Source: an uncultured Desulfobacter sp. (GTDB lineage Bacteria; Desulfobacterota; Desulfobacteria; Desulfobacterales; Desulfobacteraceae). Taken from it: 64,000 nt of DNA. Positions 48,073 through 57,533 of this stretch are shown here, piece after piece (within the stretch, counting starts at the first letter, position 1; each line of letters starts with the position of its first letter). The notes under the pieces were generated by a model that was not told where the DNA came from, did not search any database, and saw nothing but the letters and a program-made list of their open reading frames with translations. The translations under genes and the position numbers were made by a program. The stretch spans positions 6,342,501 through 6,406,500 of the forward strand of contig NZ_OY762929.1 of the NCBI RefSeq assembly GCF_963666675.1, in the 5' to 3' direction.

Positions 48073-50343
48073 ATGGGTATTCAGGTTCAGTCTAATTACG
48101 CGTCATACACTTTTAGGGTAAACACGGATTCCGTTTCCGCCGGTTCCAGGGCCGCCGCCGCGGAGGACGTCTTAACAAAAGAGGCTGCAACAGAGGAGGC
48201 AGCCTATATCTATGTCGTGAATCCGGAAGTGGAGTCCGCTTCCCGGCAGGATTCGGGGGTGAATTCAGTCCTGTCTCAATTCGAGTATGGGAACCTTCTT
48301 TCCGCCTACCTTGAGCTGGGGGAGGAAAATAGTTTATGGGAGGATATCGGCACCCTGCTTTCCGAGGAACTGGCGGGTAGTGACCGGGCCAATTTTCTGG
48401 CTGTTTTGGCGGATGCCGGGACCTTGATGGAAGACTTTGTAACCCAGGTAAAAAGCCTTGAAGGGGACGACCGATCCCTGTTTTTGAGCACGGCCCAACG
48501 GGCCGGCGACGGCCAGGATCTGGAAAACCTCATTGACGCAACATCACAGCTTTCGGCGGACAGACGCTCCCTTTTTTTGGAAACAGTTGACCTTCTCAGT
48601 CGCACCCGGGAAACTGCAAAGGCAGGAGACCTGCAGAATTTTATTGCAGCAATCGCCGAGGAGCCCACAACCTTTGAGGATATCCTCGGGAATATTGAAG
48701 AACTTGAACAAGAAGACCTTTCACTCTTTCTGAAAGGCGCGGCCGGCGCAGGCGATGATATTGAAACGTTCATCCGGACGGCGGATATGCTGGCGGGTGG
48801 GGACCTCTCACATTTTCTTGAGGCTGCGGTGTTGGCCGAAGATGGATTGGAAAACCTGCTCTCCCTCACACAGGATACGGTCGGAAACGGCCGGACAGAT
48901 TTTTTAAGATTTACCAGCCGGCTGGGTGAGGGAAATATTGAAAATTTTCTTCTGGCCACCCAGGGTGAAAAAGAAAATATAAACGGCCTTATGGCCACCA
49001 CAACCAGCCTTGATAGCTCGGAAAGAACAGATTTTCTATCCCTTGCCGCTGATGCCGACGCTCACCTTGACAGGTTTGTATCAATGGTGGACCAGCTTGC
49101 CGACAGCCCCGGAACCCGGTCCAGCTTTTTATCCACAGCCCTTTTGGCCGGGGACAATTTCAATAAGGTGCTGAATCTGGCTGAGAATCTCGGCCAGGCG
49201 CAGCGGTCGGATCTGTTCCTTTTTGCCGCGGACCTTGATTATGTTGATCTGGCCAATTTCATCTCAGGAGCCGATGCCGCCCCTTCCAGTGCGGATGAAT
49301 TGATTGAGGCGGCCCAGGGTCTGATCGGCAAGAATCAGAGCTATCTTTTCTATGCTGCGGCCCAGAATCCGGACCATATTGAGGCGCTCTCTTCCATGAT
49401 CCAAACCCTGGAAGGAAGCGAGCAAAGCGATTTTTTATATACGGTTGCCAATATCGGCAAGACTTCACTGGAAGCGGCGGGGAAATTCATCACAACCGCA
49501 CAAGATCTCGCAGGGACGGAACTGACAACCTTTCTAACCCATGAAAAGGCTGCCGCAGATGGGGACGAACCGGGACTAGCCCAGGAATATGTCTACCTGG
49601 ACGGTGTTTTGGGTGAAGGTCAGATGGAGACCCTGACGGCGGCCGGGGCATACGCCCAGGATTTTGATAGCTTTTTGCAGGATTTCAACGAGATGACCCA
49701 GGATCAGCGGAAAACCTTTTTATCGGTTGCGGATAGGGCCGGAGAGGAGATGCTTGGAACCCTCATGGGTGTTACATCCCGCCTTGACCCAACCCAAAGC
49801 GAAGCCTTCCTTGCCTATGCCGACACCCTGGGTAAAACAAGCCTGAACGACCTGATCCAGGCTTCGGCAGAGGCCCTGGGCGGCGGGCAGAGCTTTAATA
49901 CCTTTGAGTCCCTTCTTGAAACGGCCCAATCCCTGGACGCCGGTGAGACCATGGATTTTCTCAATGCTGCGGCCGCATCGGGGGACAGCCTGGACCGTCT
50001 GATTGACATCACCGATGCGCTGAGCGGCTTTGTGAAGACCGAATTTTTGACCGTGGCCGATTATATTGCCGATCTTGACGGCGCAGAGTCGGTCATGGAC
50101 CATTTTCTGACCACTACCCAGGGGTTTCTGGACAGCGACTCGGGTTATTCAGAAGTTCTTAAGCATGGCGGTCATCTCAGACAGGGAGTCCAGCCCTCGG
50201 ATCTGATCGAAAACGGTACATTTACGGGGGGGTATGAAACCGGATTTTTGAAATCCACCCTGTTTTTGACGGGTGTCGGCGTATCCGGAAACCGCCTGGA
50301 CCGCTGGTTCGACACCTGGCAGAAAGCCCAAAGCAATTGGTAG
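48073..50343 (+). CDS. Large helical-repeat protein, probable flagellar regulon member, function unknown
   Basis: A 756-residue acidic protein with no signal peptide, membrane segment or recognised domain. Residues about 95-700 contain roughly 16 units of 28-36 residues built on S-x-FL-x-x-A-x-x-AGD followed by a second helix, for example DRSLFLSTAQRAGD, DLSLFLKGAAGAGD and TRSSFLSTALLAGD. This is a likely alpha-solenoid of helical hairpins. The N-terminus (MGIQVQSNYASYTFRV) is polar. AAGGAG lies 7 bases before the ATG and a sigma-28-like promoter is just upstream, which suggests co-expression with late flagellar genes. Export by the flagellar apparatus is possible but not shown. Confidence 0.7.
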   Translation: MGIQVQSNYASYTFRVNTDSVSAGSRAAAAEDVLTKEAATEEAAYIYVVNPEVESASRQDSGVNSVLSQFEYGNLLSAYLELGEENSLWEDIGTLLSEELAGSDRANFLAVLADAGTLMEDFVTQVKSLEGDDRSLFLSTAQRAGDGQDLENLIDATSQLSADRRSLFLETVDLLSRTRETAKAGDLQNFIAAIAEEPTTFEDILGNIEELEQEDLSLFLKGAAGAGDDIETFIRTADMLAGGDLSHFLEAAVLAEDGLENLLSLTQDTVGNGRTDFLRFTSRLGEGNIENFLLATQGEKENINGLMATTTSLDSSERTDFLSLAADADAHLDRFVSMVDQLADSPGTRSSFLSTALLAGDNFNKVLNLAENLGQAQRSDLFLFAADLDYVDLANFISGADAAPSSADELIEAAQGLIGKNQSYLFYAAAQNPDHIEALSSMIQTLEGSEQSDFLYTVANIGKTSLEAAGKFITTAQDLAGTELTTFLTHEKAAADGDEPGLAQEYVYLDGVLGEGQMETLTAAGAYAQDFDSFLQDFNEMTQDQRKTFLSVADRAGEEMLGTLMGVTSRLDPTQSEAFLAYADTLGKTSLNDLIQASAEALGGGQSFNTFESLLETAQSLDAGETMDFLNAAAASGDSLDRLIDITDALSGFVKTEFLTVADYIADLDGAESVMDHFLTTTQGFLDSDSGYSEVLKHGGHLRQGVQPSDLIENGTFTGGYETGFLKSTLFLTGVGVSGNRLDRWFDTWQKAQSNW

Positions 50344-50697
50344 TAATGTTTGGGACAGCATCCGTGAAACCTTTTGTCTCCTTTGGCAGGACCATTGACC
50401 AAAGGGGACAAAGGAGACAACGGATTATGAATGTGCACGGAGCCTTTGCCCAAAGACGTTATTCCAAAGCAGGCAGGCCCTTTATCGGGCGTGGCTCCCC
50501 TGGGAGTTTGGTGGCCCGCACACCACTTTGACATGTTCGACAAAAATTACGACAAATTTCTTTTCGGAGAAGAAGCCTCCACAGGCCCGTCCCCGAAAAG
50601 AGTGCAACATTGAGATGTAACGAAATAAGTTGTTTAATTGCTTTTTTTGTTTGTCGCGGGCCCAGAATATCCCGTGACAAGAATACGCTTCAGACGG
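50344..50697. other. Intergenic region with hairpins, no gene
   Basis: Convergent genes flank it. TTGTCTCCTTTG (50374-50385) and CAAAGGAGACAA (50409-50420) form a perfect 12-bp stem 30 bases after the stop of the repeat protein, plausible as its 3' end. A second stem is CTTTTCGG (50560-50567) with CCGAAAAG (50593-50600). No coding frame with family features. Confidence 0.45.
50374..50420 (+). terminator. 12-bp hairpin after the helical-repeat gene
   Basis: A perfect inverted repeat, TTGTCTCCTTTG and CAAAGGAGACAA, with a 23-base loop, 30 bases after the stop codon. There is no following T-run, so an intrinsic terminator is uncertain. Confidence 0.35.
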
Positions 50698-51693
50698 TCA
50701 CACTTCGAGGATAATTTTACCCACATGCGTTGCGCTTTCCATAAGCCGATGGGCCTCTACCGCCTGGTCCAGGGGAAATGTTTTGTGGACATTGGGTTTG
50801 ATTTTTCCCGCTTCAATCACCGGCCATACCTTCTCCCTGAGCTGTGCCGCAATTTCAGCTTTGGAGGCGTCCGTACGACTGCGCAGGGTGGAGCCCGTGA
50901 AAAGGAGACGCTTGAGCATGATGGGCATCAAATTGATCTCAACTTTTGAGCCCTTGTTAAATGCAATCTGGACGATGCGTCCATCCGGTGCCGACGCTTT
51001 GATATTGCGCGCAATGTAGTCTCCGCCGACAATATCGAGAATGACATTGGCACCCTTGACTTCATTTCTAACCACTTCAACAAAATCTTCCGTGTTGTAG
51101 TCAATCACCCGGTCGGCACCCAAACGCTTACAGGCGTCACATCGTTCTGCCGGGCTGTCGGTGGCATACACCTTTGCGCCGAAGGCTTTTCCAAGCATGA
51201 TAGCCGTTGAGCCGATACCGCCTGATCCGCCGTGGATAAGAAAGATTTCTCCTTCTTTAAGTCCTGCCCCCATGAAGATATTGCTCCAAACCGTAAAGAA
51301 CGTTTCGGGAATTCCCGCGGCTTCCACCAAACTCAAGCCTTTTGGGATCGGCAGGCAATGGGGCGCATGAACTGCGCAATACTCGGCATAACCGCCGCCA
51401 TTGGTCAGGGCACAGACCTGGTCTCCCACAGCCCACTCCTTGACATCGCTGCCTACGGCAACAATGGTTCCTGTGATCTCCAGACCCAGAAGGTCGGATG
51501 CGCCTTTTGGCGGGGGATAATGTCCCCTGCGCTGAACTATATCGGGCCCGTTTACACCGGTTGCCGCCACTTTGATCAGCACCTCGTCCGGTTTCGTCTC
51601 GGGCAGGGGCCTGCTTCCCACAGCAAGGGCCTCGGGGCCGCCGGGTTCGGTAATTTCAATCACTTTCATCTGTTCCGGTAATGTGGATGTCAT
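50698..51693 (-). CDS. NAD(P)H-quinone oxidoreductase, zinc-less MDR family
   Basis: A 331-residue medium-chain reductase of the quinone oxidoreductase/PIG3 group. It has the entry motif RRGHYPPPKGASDLLGLEIT, the nucleotide loop LIHGGSGGIGSTAIMLGKAF, and LGADRVIDYNTEDFVEVV. The zinc-binding cysteines of alcohol dehydrogenases are absent. It would reduce quinones with NADPH in the cytoplasm. GGAGG lies 9 bases before the ATG. A direct repeat AACTTAGGT occurs twice upstream (51724-51732, 51802-51810) and may be an operator. Confidence 0.9.
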   Translation of the reverse strand: MTSTLPEQMKVIEITEPGGPEALAVGSRPLPETKPDEVLIKVAATGVNGPDIVQRRGHYPPPKGASDLLGLEITGTIVAVGSDVKEWAVGDQVCALTNGGGYAEYCAVHAPHCLPIPKGLSLVEAAGIPETFFTVWSNIFMGAGLKEGEIFLIHGGSGGIGSTAIMLGKAFGAKVYATDSPAERCDACKRLGADRVIDYNTEDFVEVVRNEVKGANVILDIVGGDYIARNIKASAPDGRIVQIAFNKGSKVEINLMPIMLKRLLFTGSTLRSRTDASKAEIAAQLREKVWPVIEAGKIKPNVHKTFPLDQAVEAHRLMESATHVGKIILEV

Positions 51694-51958
51694 CGCTGAA
51701 TTCCTCCATCGTAAATGATTATGAACTTAGGTCCATTAAATATCGTCCGGTTTTTTGCAAAAGTTACTGGGATTAAAATTCTCCCGTTCACGTTATAATT
51801 TAACTTAGGTATCAGGTCAAATCATAAAAAAGCGGGCAGATCAACTTGTTGTGGCGTTTATGCTGGGCATTTTAATGGGTTGAAAGATTTTTTCAACAGC
51901 GTGACAGGGTCAATAATTCCCTCTTGACCGTTTTTTACATCCTCCGGTTTCCGGGTCA

Positions 51959-53950
51959 CTAAAGCGTAAACCGACTCACCAGCTCATTCAGGTTTTTTGC
52001 CAGATCAGAGAACTGTGCCACACTGGCCTGGACTTTGAGACCGCCGGCCTTCACCTCCTGGGTTGCCTCATTCACCTGGGTGATATCCTGATTGACTTCG
52101 GCAACGACTGTCGCGGCCTGGTTCATGTTTTCATTGACTTCCTGGACACCCGAAGCGGCCTGGCTGATATTACTTGAAATTTCACGTGTGGTGGCGGACT
52201 GCTCTTCTATGGCTGCGGCCACTGTGGTAACAATGCCGTTTATTTCATCAATGACGTCCACAATCGACCGGATTGCCGCAACCGACTCCTCTGTGGTCGT
52301 GCGGACGCCGTCAATCCGGGTGCTGATCTCGCCGGTTGCCTCTGCCGTCTGTTGGGCAAGGGCCTTGATTTCGCCGGCGACAACGGCAAAGCCTTTACCG
52401 GCTTCTCCGGCCCTGGCCGCTTCAATGGTGGCATTCAATGCCAGAAGATTGGTCTGCTCTGAAATATCGGCTATGGTTTCGGTTACTTTACTGATCTCAT
52501 TTGCTGCGGCCCCCAGCTCATCCACTTTGCCGGAAACCGCTTCAGCTGTTTTGACAGCCTTGGATGTGGTGTCACTACCCTTGGCGGTGTTTCCGGCGAT
52601 TTCATTGATCGTGGCGCTCATTTCTTCTATTGCTGCAACAATGGTTTGAAGATTGGCTGTGGTCTGTTCTGTCGCAGACGCAACACCGTTGATATTCGTG
52701 GACATTTCTTCGGTCGCCGCCGATACATTATTTGACCGATCGGACGCCTGTTCGACATTGGCAGTAATCTGCTCGGTGACCGTTGACAGTTCGGCTGAGG
52801 ATCGGTCGATTGTCTGGGTGCCCACCGTAATATCTTTGATCATGGCAGTCAGGTTTTCAGTCATATGTTTCATACTGGCATAAACCCCTCTGTTTTTAGC
52901 GCCACCATCAAACTTAAGTGCGAGATTCCCATTGGCGATACTTTGGGCGATTTGTTCTATTTCATTGGGATCACTGCCAAGCTGGGACATAACACCTCGG
53001 ATGATTACGATAACAATCCCGATGCCAAGTGCAAGTGCAACAACACTGAGCGCAGCAATGAGGGCTACGGCCTTTCTATCTGCCGCATTAAGCTGTGAGC
53101 CGACAGTTTTCTGCTCCTCTAAAATGCTGAGTTTTACTTTTTCGATATTGTCGGCAATTTCAGGCCCGATGCGGTCAAGGGTATTGGCAATGATTTCGTT
53201 CCGGGCAAAAATCGTGTTGACCAGTTCGTCAAATGAATTAGCATAGCTTTTTTTTAGCTCAATAATCTTTTTCAGTAAGGCCCTGCGTTTTGGGTTTTCA
53301 AGTTGCTTGTCCAACGTGGACAGCTTTTCGTCCACCCTTTCAAACTCTTTATGGACCCTGTCGGCATGGGCCTGGGCATTTGTATTTAAAAATTTTTCCA
53401 TGTAAAGGCGGGATATTATTTGATCTTTCAAGATCAAACCGGCATAGTAAGCCGCTTCTACATCTCCGTCGGTTTTGGCGGATGTCATAATTTCAGTCAG
53501 AGATTTAAGCATCAGCGGTCCCTTAACGTCAATCTCCTCGTTTACCAGCCTGTTGCGATGTTCTTTGTGCTTTACTACCTGATTAAATCCGTCATGGTAT
53601 TCTTCAATGTGCGTGCCTATCTCCTTGATCAGTGCGGCCCGTTCAGGATTGTGGATCATTTTTTCCGCCTCTTGATCAAATTTTTCCATCGCGTTCCATC
53701 GAGCTTCAAAATTGTTTAAGGCGTCTTCACTGCCCGAGATCAGGTAGTTTTTGACATTCAAACGGGCCGTCAGCAGATTGGCCTGGAGACGTCCGGCAAG
53801 GTTGGTCGCCATCGCCATGTCCTCATACTGTTTAAATCCGATGCTTGCGCGGTTTATGGCAATAAACCCGGATAGAGAAATAATGATCAGCACCATCAGA
53901 ATTAAGGAAAACCCAACGATTAATTTCATTTTTAAAGATAGTTTATTCAT
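51959..53950 (-). CDS. Methyl-accepting chemotaxis protein with helical periplasmic sensor
   Basis: A 663-residue chemoreceptor: membrane helix 1 at about 11-31, a periplasmic all-helical region of about 255 residues (typical of the HBM type of double four-helix bundles), membrane helix 2 at about 293-316, HAMP and a long signalling domain. The tip is EQTNLLALNATIEAARAGEA followed by GKGFAVVAGEIKALAQ. It senses a small periplasmic ligand and signals to CheA. No C-terminal pentapeptide for CheR is seen (ends NELVSRFTL). It lies far from other che genes. Confidence 0.93.
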   Translation of the reverse strand: MNKLSLKMKLIVGFSLILMVLIIISLSGFIAINRASIGFKQYEDMAMATNLAGRLQANLLTARLNVKNYLISGSEDALNNFEARWNAMEKFDQEAEKMIHNPERAALIKEIGTHIEEYHDGFNQVVKHKEHRNRLVNEEIDVKGPLMLKSLTEIMTSAKTDGDVEAAYYAGLILKDQIISRLYMEKFLNTNAQAHADRVHKEFERVDEKLSTLDKQLENPKRRALLKKIIELKKSYANSFDELVNTIFARNEIIANTLDRIGPEIADNIEKVKLSILEEQKTVGSQLNAADRKAVALIAALSVVALALGIGIVIVIIRGVMSQLGSDPNEIEQIAQSIANGNLALKFDGGAKNRGVYASMKHMTENLTAMIKDITVGTQTIDRSSAELSTVTEQITANVEQASDRSNNVSAATEEMSTNINGVASATEQTTANLQTIVAAIEEMSATINEIAGNTAKGSDTTSKAVKTAEAVSGKVDELGAAANEISKVTETIADISEQTNLLALNATIEAARAGEAGKGFAVVAGEIKALAQQTAEATGEISTRIDGVRTTTEESVAAIRSIVDVIDEINGIVTTVAAAIEEQSATTREISSNISQAASGVQEVNENMNQAATVVAEVNQDITQVNEATQEVKAGGLKVQASVAQFSDLAKNLNELVSRFTL

Positions 53951-54330
53951 ACCCCCGTCTAGCGCCTCCTTATATCTTAAATTATGGCCATGGGCCGTCC
54001 CGAAATATTAAGTGCCAGGTGTAGCCCACAATAAATTTCTTAAGATTTTAGTGGTTTATCTGCATTTTTGTGCGAACAATAATTTTAATGAACTGTTCGT
54101 TATGGTGATTTGTTGCACAGCACACAAATATCGTAAAACCTATCGTTAATCTAAGCCTGATACATTGGAGAAATAGAGTGCCTATATCATGTCTGAGCGA
54201 AAATAATAGAAGTATACATTATGCAACCATCTGAAGTAAATCGTTTTAACGAACGATCGGCAGGTAAAAAAATATTTAACGATCGGCAGGGTTTCAAAAC
54301 AGTGGATAAAAAGGGTGGTTGGGATGGGTG
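53951..54330. other. Region upstream of the chemoreceptor gene
   Basis: No gene is called. A weak sigma-28 candidate for the chemoreceptor is at 54056-54082. The stretch 54246-54292 has a short direct repeat, AACGATCGGCAGG-like, in two copies about 35 bases apart, of unknown meaning. The end of hrpB lies at 54331. Confidence 0.4.
54056..54082 (-). promoter_or_regulatory. Weak sigma-28-like site upstream of the chemoreceptor
   Basis: On the minus strand TTATTGTT, an 11-base spacer and GCAGATAA. The -10 matches GCCGATAA in 7 of 8 positions and the spacing is right, but the -35 matches only half. Chemoreceptors are often sigma-28 dependent. Position is about 105 bases before the ATG. Confidence 0.35.
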
Positions 54331-56997
54331 CTACTTGGTCTTGTGCTGTTTTGCCCTGGCTGTGGCCTGGGCCGTATGGGGATCCTGGGGCCAGTAATGT
54401 TTGGGATAACGCCCCATGAGATCCTTTTTTACTTCCTGGTAGGTATGGGCCCAGAAATGAGCAAGATCGCTTGTGATCTGAACCGGCCGGGATGCCGGCG
54501 ATAACAGATGAAGGGTCAAGGGTGCCTGGCCTGCGGCGATCACCGGGGTGGTCGTCATGCCGAAGAGTTCCTGTATTCTGACCGCAAGTACCGGCGATGC
54601 CAAGGGGCCGTTTTTGTCCGCATACCGGATGGGAATGTTTGATCCGGAGGGGACCTGGATGTGGGTCGGGGCGTGTCGGTCGACTATTTTTAACTGATCC
54701 CAGGTAAACATCGCTTTTATGGCACCATCCAGATCCACCCGCTTTAGTCCGGCCGCAGAGGTTACCCCGGAAAGAAACGGGCCGAACCAGTCTGCCAGGG
54801 TCTCTGTCAGGACCTGATCTCCCACATCCGGCAGTTGGGCAAAATCCGGCCGGGCTTTGGCCGCTTTTTTTAGAAAAATTACCCTGTGTCTGAAATTCAT
54901 AGTTTTTTTCTGCCATTCAAGGGATTGAAGACCGTTTTGTCCGATTCCCCGGATTAAGGCTGATTTTACGGCTTCGGGGGCCGGTGCAGCTAAGGGCATT
55001 TGATTGACTTCAACCCGCCCGAACAGGGTTTTTCTGACCGCCTTTACGGAACCGCTCGCCTGGTCCCACTCTACGAGATCCTGGGTTTTAAGCGCTGTTG
55101 AAAAATCATTTTCCAAATCCGCCCGGTCCAGGGCTGCCGCCAGAAAAATACGCGCGTTTTTTGCCTGGCCGTCCACCTCAACGGCCACAATAAATTCCCG
55201 GGCCGACAAGGCATTTTGGGTGTCAAAAAACACGCCATTGCCGTTGGCTGTCAGAAATGATAACGATCCGGCTTTGCGACTTACTGCCACCCGGTCGGGA
55301 AAGGCCTGGGCCAGAAGTCTGCCTGCCGCGCTCATATCCATGTTCCGGTTTTGGATATTAAAGATGCCTGCCAGCCGCCGGGCCTGGTTCAGAATGGATA
55401 ATGCCCGTTCCCGGTGGGGGAAACGGCTTTTTTGCGATTGCCATAGTTTGGCCAGTATCTCCAGGCGCAGCACGATATCGGGGTCCCGTCGGTCATGTTC
55501 ACCGGCAACGATATCCTTTTCCTCAACCAATGCACACAAACAGCACCCCAAAAAGCCGTGACCCATCTCTTTGGCCCGAAGAATCATATGGGCCAGGCGG
55601 GGGTGGATGCCCGCGGTCAGCATCTCCCGGCCATGGGCTGTGATGGCGCCGTAATGGTCCAGGGCATTCAGGGACACAAGCAGACCTTTTGCCGCTGAGA
55701 TCGACGTTGGGGAAGGGATATCCAGCCACTCGAGTTCGGATGGATCACGCACCCCCCAAAGTGCGAGTTCAAGGACCAGGTGGGCCAGATCCGCATTCAG
55801 GATTTCCGGACGATTGAAGGGCACAAGGCCCTGGTGGATATATTGGGGCCACAACCGGTAGCAGGTGCCCGGCGCGGTGCGTCCGGCACGGCCCCGGCGC
55901 TGGTCCGCAGACGCTTTGGACACGGGCCGGGTGACCAGACGGGTCATGCCCCGGCCCGGTGAAAATTCCGGCTGATTGACCAGCCCTGCATCCACCACCA
56001 CCCGGATTCCCTGGATGGTCAGGGATGTCTCTGCAATGGGTGTGGCGATAACGATTTTTTTGTTTCCTGGCGCTGCCGGTTCAATGGCGGCTTTCTGGTC
56101 CCTAAAAGAGAGGCTGCCGAACAATGGTGCCACTTCTACGGTTGGATCCTGTTTGAATGTTTCATTCAGCTTTTCAGCAAGCATTCGGATGGCTGCGGCA
56201 CCGGGCAGAAAAACCAGAATATCTCCGTCATGCCCGGCCACAGCCTTGGCCACAGTTTTTAGGCAGGCAGGCATAATGCCGGCCCATCCAGTTTTGGTGC
56301 CGGATGCGGTTTTTTGATTGTGCGGATCTACATATATGGTTTCAACCGGCCAGGTTTTGCCCTGGGATGAGATCACCGGTGCATTCCCCAAAAGGGCGGA
56401 CAGCGCCTGGATATCCATGGTGGCGGACATGACGGCAATGCGCAGATCATCGGCAAATCCTTGGGCCGAATCAAGGCTCAGGGCCAGGGCCAGATCCCCA
56501 TGGAGATGCCGTTCATGGAATTCATCAAAGATAACCAGCCCCACGCCCTCCAGCCCCGGATCAGACTGCAGCCTGCGGGTGAGAATCCCTTCGGTGACAA
56601 TCTCCACCTGGGTCTTTGGGCCAATGCAGCGTTCCATGCGGACCTGGTATCCAACGCGCTGCCCCGGTGTCTCCCCGAGAAGTTCGGCCATGTGTCCGGC
56701 ACAGGCCCGGGCGGCCAGCCGCCGGGGTTCGAGCATGATGATTTTTTTGTTTTTCAGCCAGGGGCGGTCCATCAGGCTTAACGGCACCAGGGTGGTTTTT
56801 CCGGCGCCCGGCGGGGCGGCAAGCAGGGCGCGTCCTTTCTCTTCCAGGGCTTGATCCAGTGGGCCCAGCACCGCCACCACAGGCAGGTCTGAAATGCCAG
56901 GGCGGTTTCTTACATTGGAAGGCAGCATTGAAAGGCCGTTTTCCGGATGGCGGGTCATAACCAGGTGTTTCTCCATATCGTTAAACATGTTTGCCAC
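54331..56997 (-). CDS. hrpB: ATP-dependent helicase HrpB
   Basis: An 888-residue DEAH/RHA-type helicase. Walker A is LLAAPPGAGKTTLVPLSLMD, motif II is LVIFDEFHERHLHGDLAL (DEFH), motif III MSATMD and motif VI QRRGRAGRTAPGTCYRLW. The HrpB-specific C-terminal region follows, ending GRYPKHYWPQDPHTAQ. Its exact role is not settled in bacteria; an RNA helicase function is likely. The start could be GTG 56997 or ATG 56988; neither has a clear ribosome site. Confidence 0.92.
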   Translation of the reverse strand: MANMFNDMEKHLVMTRHPENGLSMLPSNVRNRPGISDLPVVAVLGPLDQALEEKGRALLAAPPGAGKTTLVPLSLMDRPWLKNKKIIMLEPRRLAARACAGHMAELLGETPGQRVGYQVRMERCIGPKTQVEIVTEGILTRRLQSDPGLEGVGLVIFDEFHERHLHGDLALALSLDSAQGFADDLRIAVMSATMDIQALSALLGNAPVISSQGKTWPVETIYVDPHNQKTASGTKTGWAGIMPACLKTVAKAVAGHDGDILVFLPGAAAIRMLAEKLNETFKQDPTVEVAPLFGSLSFRDQKAAIEPAAPGNKKIVIATPIAETSLTIQGIRVVVDAGLVNQPEFSPGRGMTRLVTRPVSKASADQRRGRAGRTAPGTCYRLWPQYIHQGLVPFNRPEILNADLAHLVLELALWGVRDPSELEWLDIPSPTSISAAKGLLVSLNALDHYGAITAHGREMLTAGIHPRLAHMILRAKEMGHGFLGCCLCALVEEKDIVAGEHDRRDPDIVLRLEILAKLWQSQKSRFPHRERALSILNQARRLAGIFNIQNRNMDMSAAGRLLAQAFPDRVAVSRKAGSLSFLTANGNGVFFDTQNALSAREFIVAVEVDGQAKNARIFLAAALDRADLENDFSTALKTQDLVEWDQASGSVKAVRKTLFGRVEVNQMPLAAPAPEAVKSALIRGIGQNGLQSLEWQKKTMNFRHRVIFLKKAAKARPDFAQLPDVGDQVLTETLADWFGPFLSGVTSAAGLKRVDLDGAIKAMFTWDQLKIVDRHAPTHIQVPSGSNIPIRYADKNGPLASPVLAVRIQELFGMTTTPVIAAGQAPLTLHLLSPASRPVQITSDLAHFWAHTYQEVKKDLMGRYPKHYWPQDPHTAQATARAKQHKTK

Positions 56998-57059
56998 TTG
57001 TAACCGGTTTTGTTTTCAGTTACAAGAAAACCTTAACCCCTATACACAAGGACATATCT

Positions 57060-57524
57060 ATGGGTGAGGCAAAAAAGCAGAACATCATTTCCAAAGAAGA
57101 GGCTGTTTTCTGGATGGACAAAGACGGCACCTGGCACAATGAGCACGGGAAGCTGGAACATCCAAGGATCATCAAATATTTTAACCAGTCCATTGGAAAA
57201 GACGCACAGGGATATTTTTTATCACAGATCATCAATGATGTTGAAGAAAAGGTCTATTTCCCCTATGAAGAGACAGCGGTTTTTGTGGTGGATTTTGTCC
57301 AAAAAGAGACTGGTATCGAGTTAAACTTAAATACCCTTGAGACCATTGCCCTTGATCCTGACACCCTTTACACAAAATCGGATGCACTTTTTATGGAATC
57401 GGACGCACATTTGATCAAATTTAGCCAGAACGCCCTGGCCCGGATGTCATCTTTTTTAGAGGAGACGCCCCAGGGACTTGCTTTGAATCTTGGCCGGACC
57501 CAGACGGTCATTCGTGAACGATAG
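57060..57524 (+). CDS. DUF1285-like protein
   Basis: A 154-residue protein from the ATG at 57060 (AAGGA 7 bases upstream). The opening FWMDKDGTWHNEHGKLEHPR is like DUF1285 (a FRIDRDGRWYYEG type of start), followed by IIKYFNQSIGKDAQGYFLSQ and YFPYEETAVFVVDFV. No catalytic motif is known for the family. It lies 10 bases upstream of the phytochelatin-synthase-like gene and is probably co-transcribed with it. Confidence 0.6.
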   Translation: MGEAKKQNIISKEEAVFWMDKDGTWHNEHGKLEHPRIIKYFNQSIGKDAQGYFLSQIINDVEEKVYFPYEETAVFVVDFVQKETGIELNLNTLETIALDPDTLYTKSDALFMESDAHLIKFSQNALARMSSFLEETPQGLALNLGRTQTVIRER

Positions 57525-57533
57525 ACCAGCTTC

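Noticed and set aside
51908..51929. GGTCAA/TTGACC hairpin followed by a T-run as a terminator
   Set aside because: The T-run is on the plus strand, where no gene lies upstream; both flanking genes are on the minus strand.
54182..54916. 244-codon frame overlapping the end of hrpB
   Set aside because: Same strand but other frame; hrpB has full helicase motifs and continues across, while this frame has no family features.
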